From positions 61,938,001-62,002,000 of the forward strand of contig CM114271.1 in assembly GCA_050084515.1 (NCBI GenBank): a DNA stretch of 64,000 bases, in the 5' to 3' direction. The DNA comes from Blasia pusilla (lineage: Eukaryota; Marchantiophyta; Marchantiopsida; Blasiales). Position numbers and translations under genes: made by a program. Shown one piece after another: positions 1 to 10,534 of the stretch (position 1 is its first letter; the number at the start of each line of letters is the position of its first letter). A model generated the notes under the pieces. That model ran no database searches. It was not told the origin of the DNA and saw only the letters and a list, made by a program, of their open reading frames with translations.

Positions 1-2866
1 AGAAGTCGATGGCCAAGGCCATAGCCATCACCAACTGAACCTGCGAAGTCGCTCTACTAACATCGTTTAAGTGCGCATACTTCCTTGCGAAGGAGGCTAT
101 GCCATTTTTGAAATTTCCCAACCTTTGTAAGTTGATGTTGTCTATCAATGCCCCTATTACGAGAGACCTATACCAAGATGAAAAGAGTTGTAGTGAGATG
201 TGTTATTTCATTAGCCAAGTTCTATTTAGAAGAACTCTTGCGAGAGTTCAAACCTCTCCTTTCTTTGGCATTATGATCGATGAGTCAACTGACATATCTG
301 TAACAGGGCATTTGGTTGTGTTTGCCACCTTCATTAAAGAGGGCCGAGCAGAATGTTGTTTCCTAGGATTACTTCATTGCGAATCAAAATGTGTTAATGC
401 TATTATTGAAAGTTTGTTGCAATTTATCAAAGATGGAGGATTAGAATTCTCCAAAATGGTAGCATTTGGTTCAGATGGTGCCTCTACAATGGTAGATAGC
501 CAAACAGGGGTGGCATCCCAAATGAAGTAGAAGGTAAATCCCTACATTCTTTCAATTCATTATGTAGCCCATAGAACAAATTTGGCGGCTTTATTAGTTG
601 CTAAAGTTCATGATTGCAAGTCAATATCTTCTAAAGTTTATTTGATTCTCAATGCAATAGTTAGCTACTTTAGAAGTTCGTCCAAGAGGAAAAAAATTCT
701 AGCATCTTTACAGGAAAAATTCAATGACTCCCAACGAGTCATGACGAGATACCACAAGATTAGATGGTTATCCCATTTGCAGGCTGTCACCACATTGTGT
801 GAATCTCTGGAATCAGTATTGACATACTTCAGAGATATTTCCCCTTTAGAGGACAATGTGAATGCTACAAATTTATTTAACAAGTTGAGATCATTCCAAA
901 TGATCTATCAATTTATATTTTTTGGCTGTCATTCTTTCCATACTTGCAAATTTGAGTAAGATATTTCAATACAAGTTTGTGGATGTTAGCAGTATAGGGA
1001 GCATTTTCAATTCGGAGATAGCTAGGATTACCATGAATTTTGTCATGGAAACTCATGACTCGAATGTCTCCACCTTCTCTGGAGATACAGGTTGCCATAT
1101 ACCTCTTGATTATGGGCCACCTAGTGGTTATCTTTGTCGTTTACAATCTCAGATAAGGGGAAAAAAATTTCATAGCATTGCTATGTCTCGGGATCGTAGT
1201 GGAAGGGACTTGGAGATTGCCTCAGTCTTTCAGAAAAGGTTTGTTGAAAGTGTGTGTGTAGCTTTACAAGAGCAATTTCCAGATAATGACCTAATTGGAT
1301 CAATGAGAATCCTCAATCTTTTGCACATGCCTTCTCGACAAGTGGGATTGAATAAATCGAGGTCGAGGTGTAAATATTTAGATGACTTGTGATTTTTTTG
1401 GAGCTCAATTGCCATTGCGAGGTGAGTTGCAACCTGCTATCATTAATTCTCCAATTGTTAAGCAAGAGTTACAGTCTTTCAAATTAATGGCTACCAGTGA
1501 GTGGAAGGATCGCAACTTCAGAGACTTGTGGGCAACGGTAAGTTGGAGTCCCTCCTTGCAATGTAAGTTTTGTAATTTTTTGATTTTGCCTAATGTAGCT
1601 AGAGTCCAATGTGTTAGTATTGCCATATGTGAGAGAGTCTTTTCCATATAGTGTCGCGCCCCTACTCTACTTGAACGTCAATCTTTAGTGTTGCGGAAGC
1701 GTGCGTTCAGTAGGTCACGAACTCATCGCCGATCTGCACCCAAACACGCACTCTCGTCAGTCGGGTTTGGCCAACCGGCGTTCCAACCCACCGAGTCCTC
1801 AACTCGGCGTCTCATCAAGCTCAACCTTCCTTAGTTCCTAGCTTCCAACACATGGCAAGTCCTTCAAGACTTGGAACAGACTTTCTGGTTAGTCCAAGGA
1901 TCTGAAACGGCACTTGCGCGCCTAGCGATCCCAACTGTTCAACGATCCTCGGGTGAGTTCCGAACCGAGACCCAAGTAATTGAGTCGTGGGGTGGAATCC
2001 AAGAGGGATGTCTAAAATCGCCTCACTGGACTTGGTGCAGGTTTTCCAACCCAACCCCCAAACTCGCGTTCCGTTCCATGCCCTTGAGCCGCCCCGCGGC
2101 GCCCAAAGTGGGGTTTTGGGTCCCAAGCACTCTCGGAGACCTTCCCCCTTACTAGTACTTTTGGGATTCTCCAATAACCCCTCTCCTTTGGGAAAAGAGG
2201 TTCGGGCCCTTCATTGTGGCCCTCAACATAATTCCACTTATAGTCGTTTTCGGGTTGTATCTCGGCCGCTGCTTATGCGTTTGCAGCGATCTTTGATGCG
2301 TTTGGACCGGCTCTCCATAAGCTTTCCAACGCACCCTTATTTGCTCCAAACGCATCTTGGCGCTAAAAGTTATGGCCATAAATACAGTCGGAAACTCTCA
2401 AACGCTAGTGGCGTTCCAAATCCGGATCTTCCCTTTGGCAACCCACTTCCTAGACTCGACTTCTTTCAAGTCTCATTCCGCGTTTGGTCCAGGTTTCTCA
2501 GTCGCGACCATAACACCTGAAACGCGACTCCTCATTCGCGTCTCGTCTCTTGTCTCCTCTTTGAGACAACTCCAACGCGCAAACCATCTTAGCGTGAGCC
2601 CGCTAATGTTCCGATGTTCCGTTTGGCACTTGTTTGGTCATGAGGGTCGCGACATATAGAACATGATCAAGACTAAATCTCATAATAGGTTGACCACCAA
2701 GTACTTAGATGTTGTCTTGAGGATTGCCTTAGAAGGACCTTCCTCTGATTACAATGAGATGTTGTCTGAGTCTGTGATCTTGTGGAGGAATTCCGCTCAT
2801 TTTAGGTACTTGTTTGCAAATCCAGATAAATGTATTTCCCCGAATGAAGAACTTGAAGCTATTTAA
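1..2866 (+). pseudogene. Decayed hAT-superfamily (DUF4371/ZNF862-like) transposase, interrupted by a solo LTR
   Basis: Reading-frame pieces on the + strand follow one another as in ZNF862/KIAA1586-like hAT transposases. In order they are FFGIMIDESTDIS with a GSDGAST block (about 260-500), HRTNLAAL and YHKIRWLSHLQAVTTLCESL (about 560-830), KIFQYKFVDV (about 957-985), DNDLIGSMRILNLLHMP (about 1280-1335), and a C-terminal dimerisation-type block ARVQCVSIAICERVFSI (about 1597-1648). The coding region resumes at 2663 after a nested insertion, with MIKTKSHNRL and the tail ending at 2866. Frameshifts and stops (for example the TAG near 530) make it non-functional. In-frame homology starts before the first ATG at 99, so the window probably begins inside the gene. 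The family call rests on remembered consensus blocks. Confidence is high for the superfamily and low for the subfamily. Confidence 0.8.
1652..2654. mobile_element. Solo LTR (1,003 bp) nested in the hAT gene
   Basis: The insert begins TGTCGCG and ends CGCGACA, a 7-bp terminal inverted repeat with canonical TG...CA ends. It is flanked on both sides by the 5-bp direct repeat TATAG (1647-1651 and 2655-2659). The hAT reading frame continues on the far side, and insert plus one target copy is 1,008 bp, so the frame is kept. The interior is GC-richer than the host sequence and has no gag or pol. It includes a stretch typical of plant LTR leaders (a phrase translating as SFPTHPYLL...KSYGH, about 2320-2380). 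This is best read as one LTR left after LTR-LTR recombination. Its family is not that of copies A-C, whose LTRs start TGTCACATCTG. Confidence 0.85.
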
Positions 2867-2904
2867 ACACCTCTAGATTAGAAGACTTTGATATTTTGGG
2901 TTTT

Positions 2905-2974
2905 AGGAAGTAGGACCCTTCTTGAATACTTGGAGTCTCATTGCTCCAAGTATTCAAGAAGGGTCCTACTTCCT
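2905..2974. repeat. Perfect 31-bp inverted repeat (8-nt loop)
   Basis: The left arm 2905-2935 and right arm 2944-2974 are exact reverse complements, separated by the 8-nt loop tctcattg. It lies about 40 bp after the stop of the hAT relic. If transcribed, it would form a 31-bp uninterrupted hairpin. Confidence 0.95.
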
Positions 2975-4289
2975 TGGCTCCCAACTGGTGGGAGTTTTGT
3001 CAAGTTCAACTCATGTTGAGGATGATTTTTCTAATATATTAGAAGAATTTATGTTTGATTGCATGTTTAGTTCAGGGGGAAGAATTTGATATCAAACTTC
3101 AGGTTTGAGCATTTCAAGGTTGTGGAGGATGGAAGAAGCAAGTGGAATTTTTTTTTGGGAGAACCCGGTTTTTGGCCGGCTCACAAAGTTCTGCCAAAAA
3201 TTGCCGCGTGGGGAGGGGGGGACCCAGAAATAAGAAGAAAAAAAAAAAACTGATTTTTACTGACAAGAAAAATAATTTTCTGCCCGAGGTCACAAGATTC
3301 ACTCATACTCGTTCCTCTACGACAAACCATTATCTCAAACAGGGCACTACATGATTTTTCAAACGCCTTTTTAGCCAATTTTTAACTGGAGTTTTGTTAG
3401 CTACTTCATACCTATTTGGAATTTTTGCAAGGGATTTGATTTGAGATAAGATAGTGATGAATAATTCAAATTATTCGTCCTTACTTGAGAATTTCCTGTT
3501 CTTTTTAGGCACTTTTTAATTTATTTTTAGTAATATTTTGGATTTATAGTTTTCGTGCTTTTAAGATTGTTTTTCCTCCTTACCTCTAATAGGATTAGAA
3601 CTTGAAAACCCCCTACCTTTTGGGTAGAGGTGATAGAACCTCTTCTACCAAGGCATTGCTTTTGTATAGAAGATTTCATTGGATAGAAAGAAAATCTAAA
3701 ATAGTTATAAAGGCATAGTAAACAAGAGTCTCAATGAAGGTTGGTTCAAAGATAAATTTTGAGATGGTGTATTTGTTACCTTCACACTAGTTAGAACTGT
3801 GTGAGGGATTGTGTGATGCATGATCCTTGTAATCCTAAATGCCCAATTGTGCCATGCGTCATACATTCATAATCTTAAAATGACACGTGGTGAATTTAAA
3901 ATGACACGTGGTGAATACTCAAAGGTCGCCATTTGAAAAAACCTTCCTCAAATAATAGTATAGATGATATTTTATCTAGCGAAGATGGGAGACGCAACTC
4001 TAGGTTAGTGTACAATTTACTTCTTTAACTCCTTAGATCATTTCCAAATATGTATAACTTCTATTAAAATATCATCAGATCCATATTTCTCATAAAGACT
4101 TTTCATGTTTACTCTTATAAGGGCATTATAATGGTTAAAGCCCAAAGAATTTGAAAGTCTTTTTGTAGTCATATTTTGAATAATAAAGGCCCTTTCAATA
4201 TGGTCATACTTACTAAGTGCACTCTGACCTACTAGTTAAGATAAGTAAATTATTATACCTCATATTCAAAGAAGGACCAAAACAAATCA
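2975..4289. other. Non-coding AT-rich stretch; LTR/leader-like, nothing coding recognised
   Basis: No open frame here resembles a protein I know. A homopolymer A run lies at about 3236-3250. The stretch 3590-3830 reads like an old LTR or UTR (short T-rich promoter-like sequence followed by a run ending in TTGTAATCC), but no second copy is present to define its ends. Confidence 0.4.
3875..3916. repeat. 21-bp tandem repeat x2 with G-box core
   Basis: Two exact head-to-tail copies of a 21-bp unit (3875-3895 and 3896-3916), each containing CACGTGG, a G-box/ABRE-type core. No gene is close enough to assign it a regulatory role. Confidence 0.8.
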
Positions 4290-5060
4290 TGGACCATATG
4301 TAAGTCCTCGAAGGATTTGTCGTTCCACTTCGTTATGGTTGGGATCTTGAAGACCAAGATCATGGTTGCACCATCCAACAAAGGCTACCATATGAAGGAT
4401 TCTCTTCTTTATAAAGAGCATCCAACATTTCTATCTCATTTATACCCTGATCTTTCAAGCCACCCATATGATGTGGCATATGAAGCAAGTTTAGTATCTT
4501 CATTCCTTCAATCAAATCATTATCCTCCAATCTCACTCGTAATTTATATACATATATCCTTGCCACAATTCTTCTAGAAAATATTGCATCTTCTACATCT
4601 TTACTTGATGCATCCTTCTCCGTTTGGATGAAATGGAAGAATCATCCCATGATTTCAGATTGCAAATATCCATTGACAAGCCCATAATTCGGAATTTGAA
4701 TATGATAGAAACCACTATGGTTAGATATTGGTTAGGCATTCATATCTATACTCTAATGAGTGTAATTCATTCTAACTTGTGTAATCTCATTGTTAACAAT
4801 AGAAGTCACAATTATAATACCTAAAAAATTGATTTGAAATATTATGCTCAATGTAGCCATTGAATGTGGTATGTCAACCAAAAAGTGAACAAAATAAATC
4901 ATTTTGAATGATCTCAACTTTTGAAACAATGAAGATATGCGCCACTACGTTATCACCTTGTGAACAACCTCTTGGAAGTAAATTGATACAGACTCCAAAC
5001 TATTGCATAAAGTTGTTGTGATGTTCAACTCTTTAATGTTGTGGCGCTACGAAGGCTCTA
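4290..5060 (-). pseudogene. Second, more decayed hAT (DUF4371/ZNF862-like) transposase fragment
   Basis: Read on the - strand, frame pieces parallel the copy at 1-2866 in the same order: SLESVSIYFQEVV and LRSFKMIYFVHFL (about 5000-4870), TSIVNNEITQVRMNY (about 4790-4745), NGYLQSEI (about 4670-4650), and DNDLIEGMKILNLLHMP (about 4525-4470) followed by EIEMLDALY. The first copy has SLESVLTYFRDI, SIGSIFNSEIARITMNF and DNDLIGSMRILNLLHMP at the equivalent places. Several stops and frameshifts separate the pieces. It is an old, divergent relative in opposite orientation, not a recent duplicate. Confidence 0.65.
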
Positions 5061-5681
5061 TGGTCAGGCAAATATCTTCCATGTTCATGTACGGACAAAT
5101 GCATCTCATGAGCCATATTGACGACTGAGTTATAATCACGCTCATCCAACACCCGAACTGCTATATTTGGTACTCACACGAAGTAGGGAAGCTTAATCTT
5201 GGTTAGTCAATCAAGCGCGATTATCTAAACTAGGATTAATTTCAATTTGGGAGAAGGAGATTTCATTGAGAGCTCAATGGTAGAAGGTTCTCCATGGTGG
5301 ATCTGTGACGATGATAAAACGTTGGAGGCATTCTTTAGGGTTTTCCTTGTCAATTTCGCAATTTTGGTCTGTATCGGTCATAACGACAACAAAGGCTTGT
5401 TTTAACCACCTTGTAGAGCTCGTCGAGAGTTTTCCAACACATCCAAAATTGCTCAATTATGACATTGGGAGCTTTTGCAATAGCCATTTCTGTGTAGGAA
5501 AGTTCAATTAGTGAAGGAAAGTTGTGAAATTTGTTTTTTATAAACCAATTTTGACTAGTTCTTCCATACAGTTGATCAATTTAGGAAAATTTCACGTCAA
5601 TTTCTGTTTTGGAATGGTCTATGCTTCAATAGGAGTAATAGAGAGCTTGAAATTACATTTTTGCGAGTAAAATTGTTCTTC
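5061..5681. other. Probable leader/LTR sequence of the copia relic
   Basis: No protein is recognised. The stretch near 5400-5480 has the retroelement-leader character seen in other plant LTRs (a phrase translating as SFPTHPKLLNYDIGSF). It lies directly upstream of the copia gag start at 5682, so it is probably 5' LTR/leader sequence. No matching 3' LTR is present and the ends cannot be set. Confidence 0.35.
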
Positions 5682-8360
5682 ATGAAATATTCCTCAACAA
5701 CAATCATAGGTGAGAAGCTAGATAAGCAGAATTATAATGTTTGGAAGTTTCGAATGAAACAATTTCTCATGGGTCAAGAACTATAGGAGCTTGTTACAGG
5801 TGATGAGGCCAAGCTAGAAGGTGACTCAACAAACGTGACTGTTCACGCTTGGAACAAACGTGCAAGGCAAGTAATCCACTACATTTCGATAATGATAAAT
5901 TCGCCGATGATAAGTAACATTCAAGATGTTGATATTTCGAAGGAGACCTAGGAGCATTGGAAAATTTGTTCTAGACATCTGCAAAGGCTTCAAATGAAAC
6001 AATAATTGAACAAAATGAGGAAAGGATCGCAGAGCATCAATGACTATATTTTGACATATTGTTGATTAGTTGAATAATATTGGAGTGACAATAGAAGATG
6101 AAGATGTGATTTTTTTCATTCTTCAAGGCCTTACAAAGGATTACAAGTTCTAAGACCTCTATCTCTATGAGAGAGAAGTATCCAACCTTTCAAGAGTTAG
6201 TCCTATTGTTAATCAATGAGGAGATGCGCCTAATAGGAAACAATAACTCGTCTACTATGCAAGAGAGTGCACTATTTTCTGGTAATGGATCAAACAGAGG
6301 TATAGATCGTGATAGAAGCTTTCGCGGTGGTGGTGGATATCAAGCATATGGAGGAAGAGACACTAAATATAATATCACTCAATTGACTACAAATCACTAG
6401 GTGATTCGTAGTTAATTACACACAATCACAAGGTGGTGATAGTAGAAACCCTTCGGGTCGAGGTCACTAGTAGAGGGTTCGTGGATCTTGCAATTATTAT
6501 GGGATAAAGGGTCACTATGCAAAGTTTTTCTTCAAGAAGAAGGCATATATGAGAACGGAAGCCGTACAACAATAAAATTATGTGGAGTAACTATATCAAG
6601 GGCAATATCAAGAACAATAACATTTACAAACTGAGCACCTCTTACTCATGACTCATCATATGGGAGCAAGAAAGACTCGACAGCAGATTGTTACATCAAC
6701 TCATGTGCATCAAATCACATGACCTCACAAGCTAAATGATTAAGTAGTATGGAATCCGTGAAAGATTCTACAATAGTGCTCACACGAGATGACACTCAAC
6801 ACCATATCACCCATACGAGTAAAGTTACAATAGCATCATATGGTCTCTGTGCTCTTGGAAATATTATCTATGTTCCTACCATTGCAAGAAACTTGATCTC
6901 TATAGGATAGATAATAAGACATGGTTATGAAGTGAAGTTTAACACAAATGGTTGTTTCATTGAAATAATAGGTGACCATACTCTGCTAGCAAAAAGAATT
7001 AGATGTGGCAGAATGTTCAATTGAGATGTTTCTTCGACACAAATTCCAACAATATTGTATGGTCAAACTAGCAAATAAGTCATAGATCTAAATGTGTGGC
7101 ATACAAGAATTAGGCATATGAATCTTCAAAGATTGTAGAGTCTTTCATCATCTAATCTAGTAATAGGACTTTCTAAATTAGCGGGTCCTACTATGTTAGA
7201 GGCATGTCCTACTTGCCAATTTTGAAAATAATCTAGATTTTCATTTCCAAAGCAAGGTAGAAGAGCATCCAAGATATTGGAGTTGATTCACAATGATGTG
7301 TGGACAACATCACAACATAATCATAGCGATTTCCAATACTTTGTTTCATTTATTGATGACTTCTTTAGGTATATATGGGTATAATTTCTGAAAGCCAAGT
7401 CAAGGATATTATGAGAATTCCAAACATTGAGAGTTCTAGTAGAGAAGCAAACTGGAGAACACATTCTGAAATTGCGTTGTGATGAAGGAGGAGAGTATCT
7501 TTCAACAGAGTTTGATGACTACTTACGTAAGAATGACATCCAACGTCATGTGACTTGCTGTTACACTCCACAAAAAAATGGAGTGGTTGAGAGGAAGAAT
7601 CGATATATTATTGAGGCGGCATGTGCTACTATGTTGAATGAGAAGAATATGCCTAATGTTTATTGGGCAGAGAGTGTAGCGTGCATAGTCTTCTTAATCA
7701 ACCGAATTCCAACATGAGGGATTCATGATAAGAGCCCATGAAAAGTTTTCACAAGAAGTAAACCTGATTTTTCCTTCTTGAAAGTATTTGGCTGTATTTG
7801 TTATGCTCATGTTCCTTTTGAAAGACGTAAAAAATTAGACCCTAAGTCTGAAAGATGTATCTCATTGGCTATGTTGATGACATATATGATGACTATCCTT
7901 TAAGAACATGAGTTGAGTTATTTTGAAGAAGCTGCAAGCAAGGTCGAATAGATTGAAGCTATGGAGGAAGAGCGTGCTACATTAAGATATCAACAGACAT
8001 GGGAGTTGGTTGATATACCTTCTAATAAAAAAACTATTGGTTGTAATTAGGTTCACAAAATCAAGCGCAACCAAGATGGAACAATGAATAGATACCCAGC
8101 AAGATTGGTAGCTAAGTGCTATGCACAAAAATATGGTATCGATTATGAGAAGACAATTAGCCTTGTTGCAAAGATGGCAATTTCAAGAATAGTGGTTGAA
8201 GTTGGAGTAAATAAGAAGTGGAGATTACATCACATGGATGTCAAAAATGCCTTCTTGAATGGGGATCTATATGAGGAAGTATATATGACTAAACCATTTG
8301 GATATGAGCATCCCGAGTTTCCATTTTGTGTATGCAGGTTGAAAAAAGCTTTATACATAC
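5682..8360 (+). pseudogene. Ty1/copia retrotransposon polyprotein, decayed and truncated in RT
   Basis: The copia order is visible across frames. Gag starts at ATG 5682 (EKLDKQNYNVWKFRMKQFL, UBN2-type). A damaged zinc knuckle follows (CNYYGIKGHYAKF, about 6490-6530; several Cys lost), then a protease-like stretch near 6690-6725 (SCINHMTSQAK). The GAG-pre-integrase is near 7090-7230. The integrase core runs from about 7290 to 7720, with DEGGEYLSTEF and YTPQKNGVVERKNR. The start of the reverse transcriptase (about 7960-8355) includes RLVAKCYAQKYGIDYEKT and HHMDVKNAFLNGDLYEEVYM. The frame stops abruptly after KKALY, where sequence of the gypsy-type 138-bp module begins. The YVDD-containing part of RT, the RNase H and the 3' LTR are missing. 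Many in-frame stops are present. It looks truncated by the later arrival or rearrangement of copy A. Confidence 0.85.
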
Positions 8361-8496
8361 TATCGTGCGCATACATATCGCTACACAACATACATCGCTG
8401 GTCACATCTACACCACACAAAACCGATCTTCCCCACACACGGGTCGATCCACACATGTACAAAAATCAACTCATACATATACATGGAGATCACACA
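8361..8496 (-). repeat. 138-bp LTR-like module 'X', first copy at the left end of A
   Basis: Closely matches 8974-9109, and is related to 54402-54539 and 54727-54864 and to the inverted partial copy 18072-18135. Read on the - strand, the module runs from a TGTGGGATCCC-type start to a GCACGACA-type end (TGT...ACA in the best-preserved copies). Here it abuts the truncated copia RT on the left and the LTR body on the right. Confidence 0.7.
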
Positions 8497-8971
8497 ATAA
8501 AAATAAAGAGTAGTAAAAACGGCACACCCAGCCTAAAACTCCACTCCTCAATCTACATTCGAGCCTCGTCCACCCTGTGCTATCAAGGAATTCGGACGCT
8601 AGCACCCTAGTCCTATCTCACACACATACAAGAGAGGTGCTCCAATGGCCCAACATGAGAAAGATGGCTTAAGAAAGCCATCTTCCTCTCTTATATAGGG
8701 TTGGGAAGAGCCAAAAGGCTCTTCCCCTAAAAATAGCCCTCCCCTTGGTAACTTGCGCGCATAGGTTACCAAGGGTTGGTGATCTGGTCAACAAGTCACC
8801 TGGTTGTGAAAGACCTCAATATGAAAGTTGTCACAAATGACGTTCCTGATATAATGGACATATCCTCAATCTCATCCGACACCATGGGACACAATTACAC
8901 TCAAGATAGTCCAATGGCTTCTATGCCCTATCCACGATAGATCTTGGCCTATCGACTACTCAGATGTGACA
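8497..8971 (-). repeat. 3'-side LTR body of copy A (partial)
   Basis: Aligns along its length with 17516-17997 and 37301-37782. On the - strand it starts TGTCACATCTGAG (at 8971). A TATA box (CCCTATATAAGAG on -) lies near 8690-8702 and is flanked by inverted repeats. The roughly 180 bp that end the other two LTR copies are replaced here by module X (8361-8496), so this LTR is truncated or recombined. Confidence 0.7.
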
Positions 8972-8973
8972 GC

Positions 8974-9109
8974 TATCGTGCGCATACATATCGCTACACA
9001 ACATACATCGCTGGTCACATCTACACCACACAACACCGATCTTTCCCACACACGGGTCGATCAACACATGTACAAAAATCAACTCATACATATACATGGA
9101 GATCAAATA
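8974..9109 (-). repeat. 138-bp LTR-like module 'X', second copy, abutting the purine tract of A
   Basis: Near-identical to 8361-8496, so module X flanks the LTR body on both sides. Its inner edge lies exactly against the purine tract 9110-9118. The same happens in copy B (54864/54865) and in the inverted fragment (18071/18072), which suggests that X is the true start of the 3' LTR. Confidence 0.65.
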
Positions 9110-9118
9110 ACCGCCCCC
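9110..9118 (-). promoter_or_regulatory. Candidate polypurine tract of copy A
   Basis: Reads GGGGGCGGT on the - strand, just inside the LTR-like module. A second purine run (TTGGGGGGATCC on -) lies about 25 bp further inside. The same pair of runs recurs at the equivalent place in B and in the inverted fragment at 18.04-18.07 kb. Confidence 0.5.
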
Positions 9119-9157
9119 AGTTGGCAGTTGGATCCCCCCAACTCCAGATAGAAAATA

Positions 9158-9640
9158 TCACATCTCTCTGACATGACCTACCACCCTATACATATCTCGG
9201 ACACATCCATCATCCCGTGGGAACCATATCAAGAAGGGGGCCAGACAAGACATATGCCACCCTTGAGAACAACCATCACATACCAACAAGGTGGCTGCAC
9301 CCCTCGCAGATCCGCACAACATACACCTCAAGCCTGCAAGTACCACTGCCAAGCTCGGATCCACCGTCCCATCTATGTTCGAAAGATGACATGGCGCATA
9401 ATTTTGCACATGATACTTCCAAACCATACCATCCCGTCCCTCCAACACGAGGACTCCGATCGGTAATACCTTGCGTACACGTAGGATAGTGCGCCATGGA
9501 GTGACATCTAGCGTTGTGGGTGCCACTTGCTGTAAATACACGTAATCTCCAGGATGGAACCTCCTAATTCGTGGACGATAACCTCCTCCACGAATGGTCG
9601 CGTACCTCAATGTATCTCTATGCTAGGCAATAGCTAAGTT
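9158..9640 (-). pseudogene. Integrase C-terminal domain followed by a PHD finger (gypsy A)
   Basis: Continues the integrase. An SH3-like C-terminal segment (FHPGDYVYLQQ, then WRTILRVRKVLPIGVLVLEG) is followed by a zinc-finger segment at about 9215-9320. There the Cys/His spacing is C-x2-C, about 11 residues, C-x2-C, x4, H-x2-C (CMLCGS..., LVCDGCSQGWHMSC), followed by LAP. That is the first three ligand pairs of a PHD finger, including the usual Gly-Trp-His. The last C-x2-C pair is partly lost: one Cys remains in DDGCVRDM. PHD fingers commonly bind histone H3 tails, methylated or unmethylated at K4. In chromoviruses a chromodomain occupies this position, so a PHD here plausibly has a similar tethering role (inference). 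A stop separates it from the integrase core. Confidence 0.75.
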
Positions 9641-9682
9641 CTCAAAGGCTATAGGCATAACTCTATGAAAAACCTCCGCCCT

Positions 9683-10519
9683 CTAAGAACATGCTTGTAC
9701 CCACACATCTGGATCATCAAGATCTAACACCTCCGTCATGTCATGTTGAATCACTGCAGGTAGATCTGGCTCTCTCCCAAAGAGCAAAAAGTACGGTGAA
9801 AATGACGCCAAGGATGTCTGCTGACTAAAGCGATAACCCATAGCCAACCTTGGCAACTGTAGGTCCCACTCCCTCAACTTTCCCCGTTGCAAGCCATACT
9901 TGCGCAATCCTCTCTTCACCGTCTGTACCACTCTCTCCGCCAACCCATCCGTCTCAAGATGATCTCTGGACGTGGTGCGGTGATCTATCAGCGCCTGATC
10001 ACAGAAGGCCTGAAACTCTCCCCTGAACTCGGTACCCTGGTCAGTCAACACCTCCGCCGGTGCACCAAAGTGACTAAGCACACAATCTAGAAATGCATAA
10101 GTTGTTCCCTTGCTCGTCTTGTCTGGTAGTGCCACCAACTCTATCCACTTGGAGAAATGCTCCACCATGACCAACACGTGCCTATGATGACGCCCCATCA
10201 ATGGCAAAGGTCCCGCAAAGTCTAAACTCCATCGATAACCTAAACCCATAATCGGCAAAGGATGTAACTACGGAGTGGGAGCATTGAAGGATGCTCGCAC
10301 TCTGTCACATACCATACATCTCGCCACAAACTTCTGTACCCCAGTATGCATGCCGCTCCACCAGTACTGAATGTGGAGTAAGCTGTAAGTACGCTTCACT
10401 CCCAAATGTCCCAACTCCTCATGGGCATATCGCACTACACGTGATCGCTGGGAAGGATGAGGTACCACTCGTATCCTACCATCTCCCCATACCCACAAAA
10501 TATGAGTCCCTTCCCACAT
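9683..10519 (-). pseudogene. Integrase zinc-binding and catalytic core (gypsy A)
   Basis: The HHCC domain is at 10268-10519 (HEELGHLGVKRTYSLL, then CMVCDR). The catalytic core is at 9683-10258. Its three acidic residues are recognisable: D in WSLDFAGPL, D in VLTDQGTEF, and E in TDGLAERVVQT. Spacing fits the D,D(35)E pattern of Ty3/gypsy. A single stop lies between the two pieces. In an active element this enzyme would insert the cDNA into the host chromosome. It follows RNase H and precedes the PHD-bearing C-terminus. Confidence 0.85.
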
Positions 10520-10534
10520 GAACCTCCTGGCTTG

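Noticed and set aside
1987-2520. 177-codon open frame inside the solo LTR
   Set aside because: It lies entirely within a sequence with perfect LTR ends and target duplication; its composition is that of the GC-rich LTR and no family is recognised.
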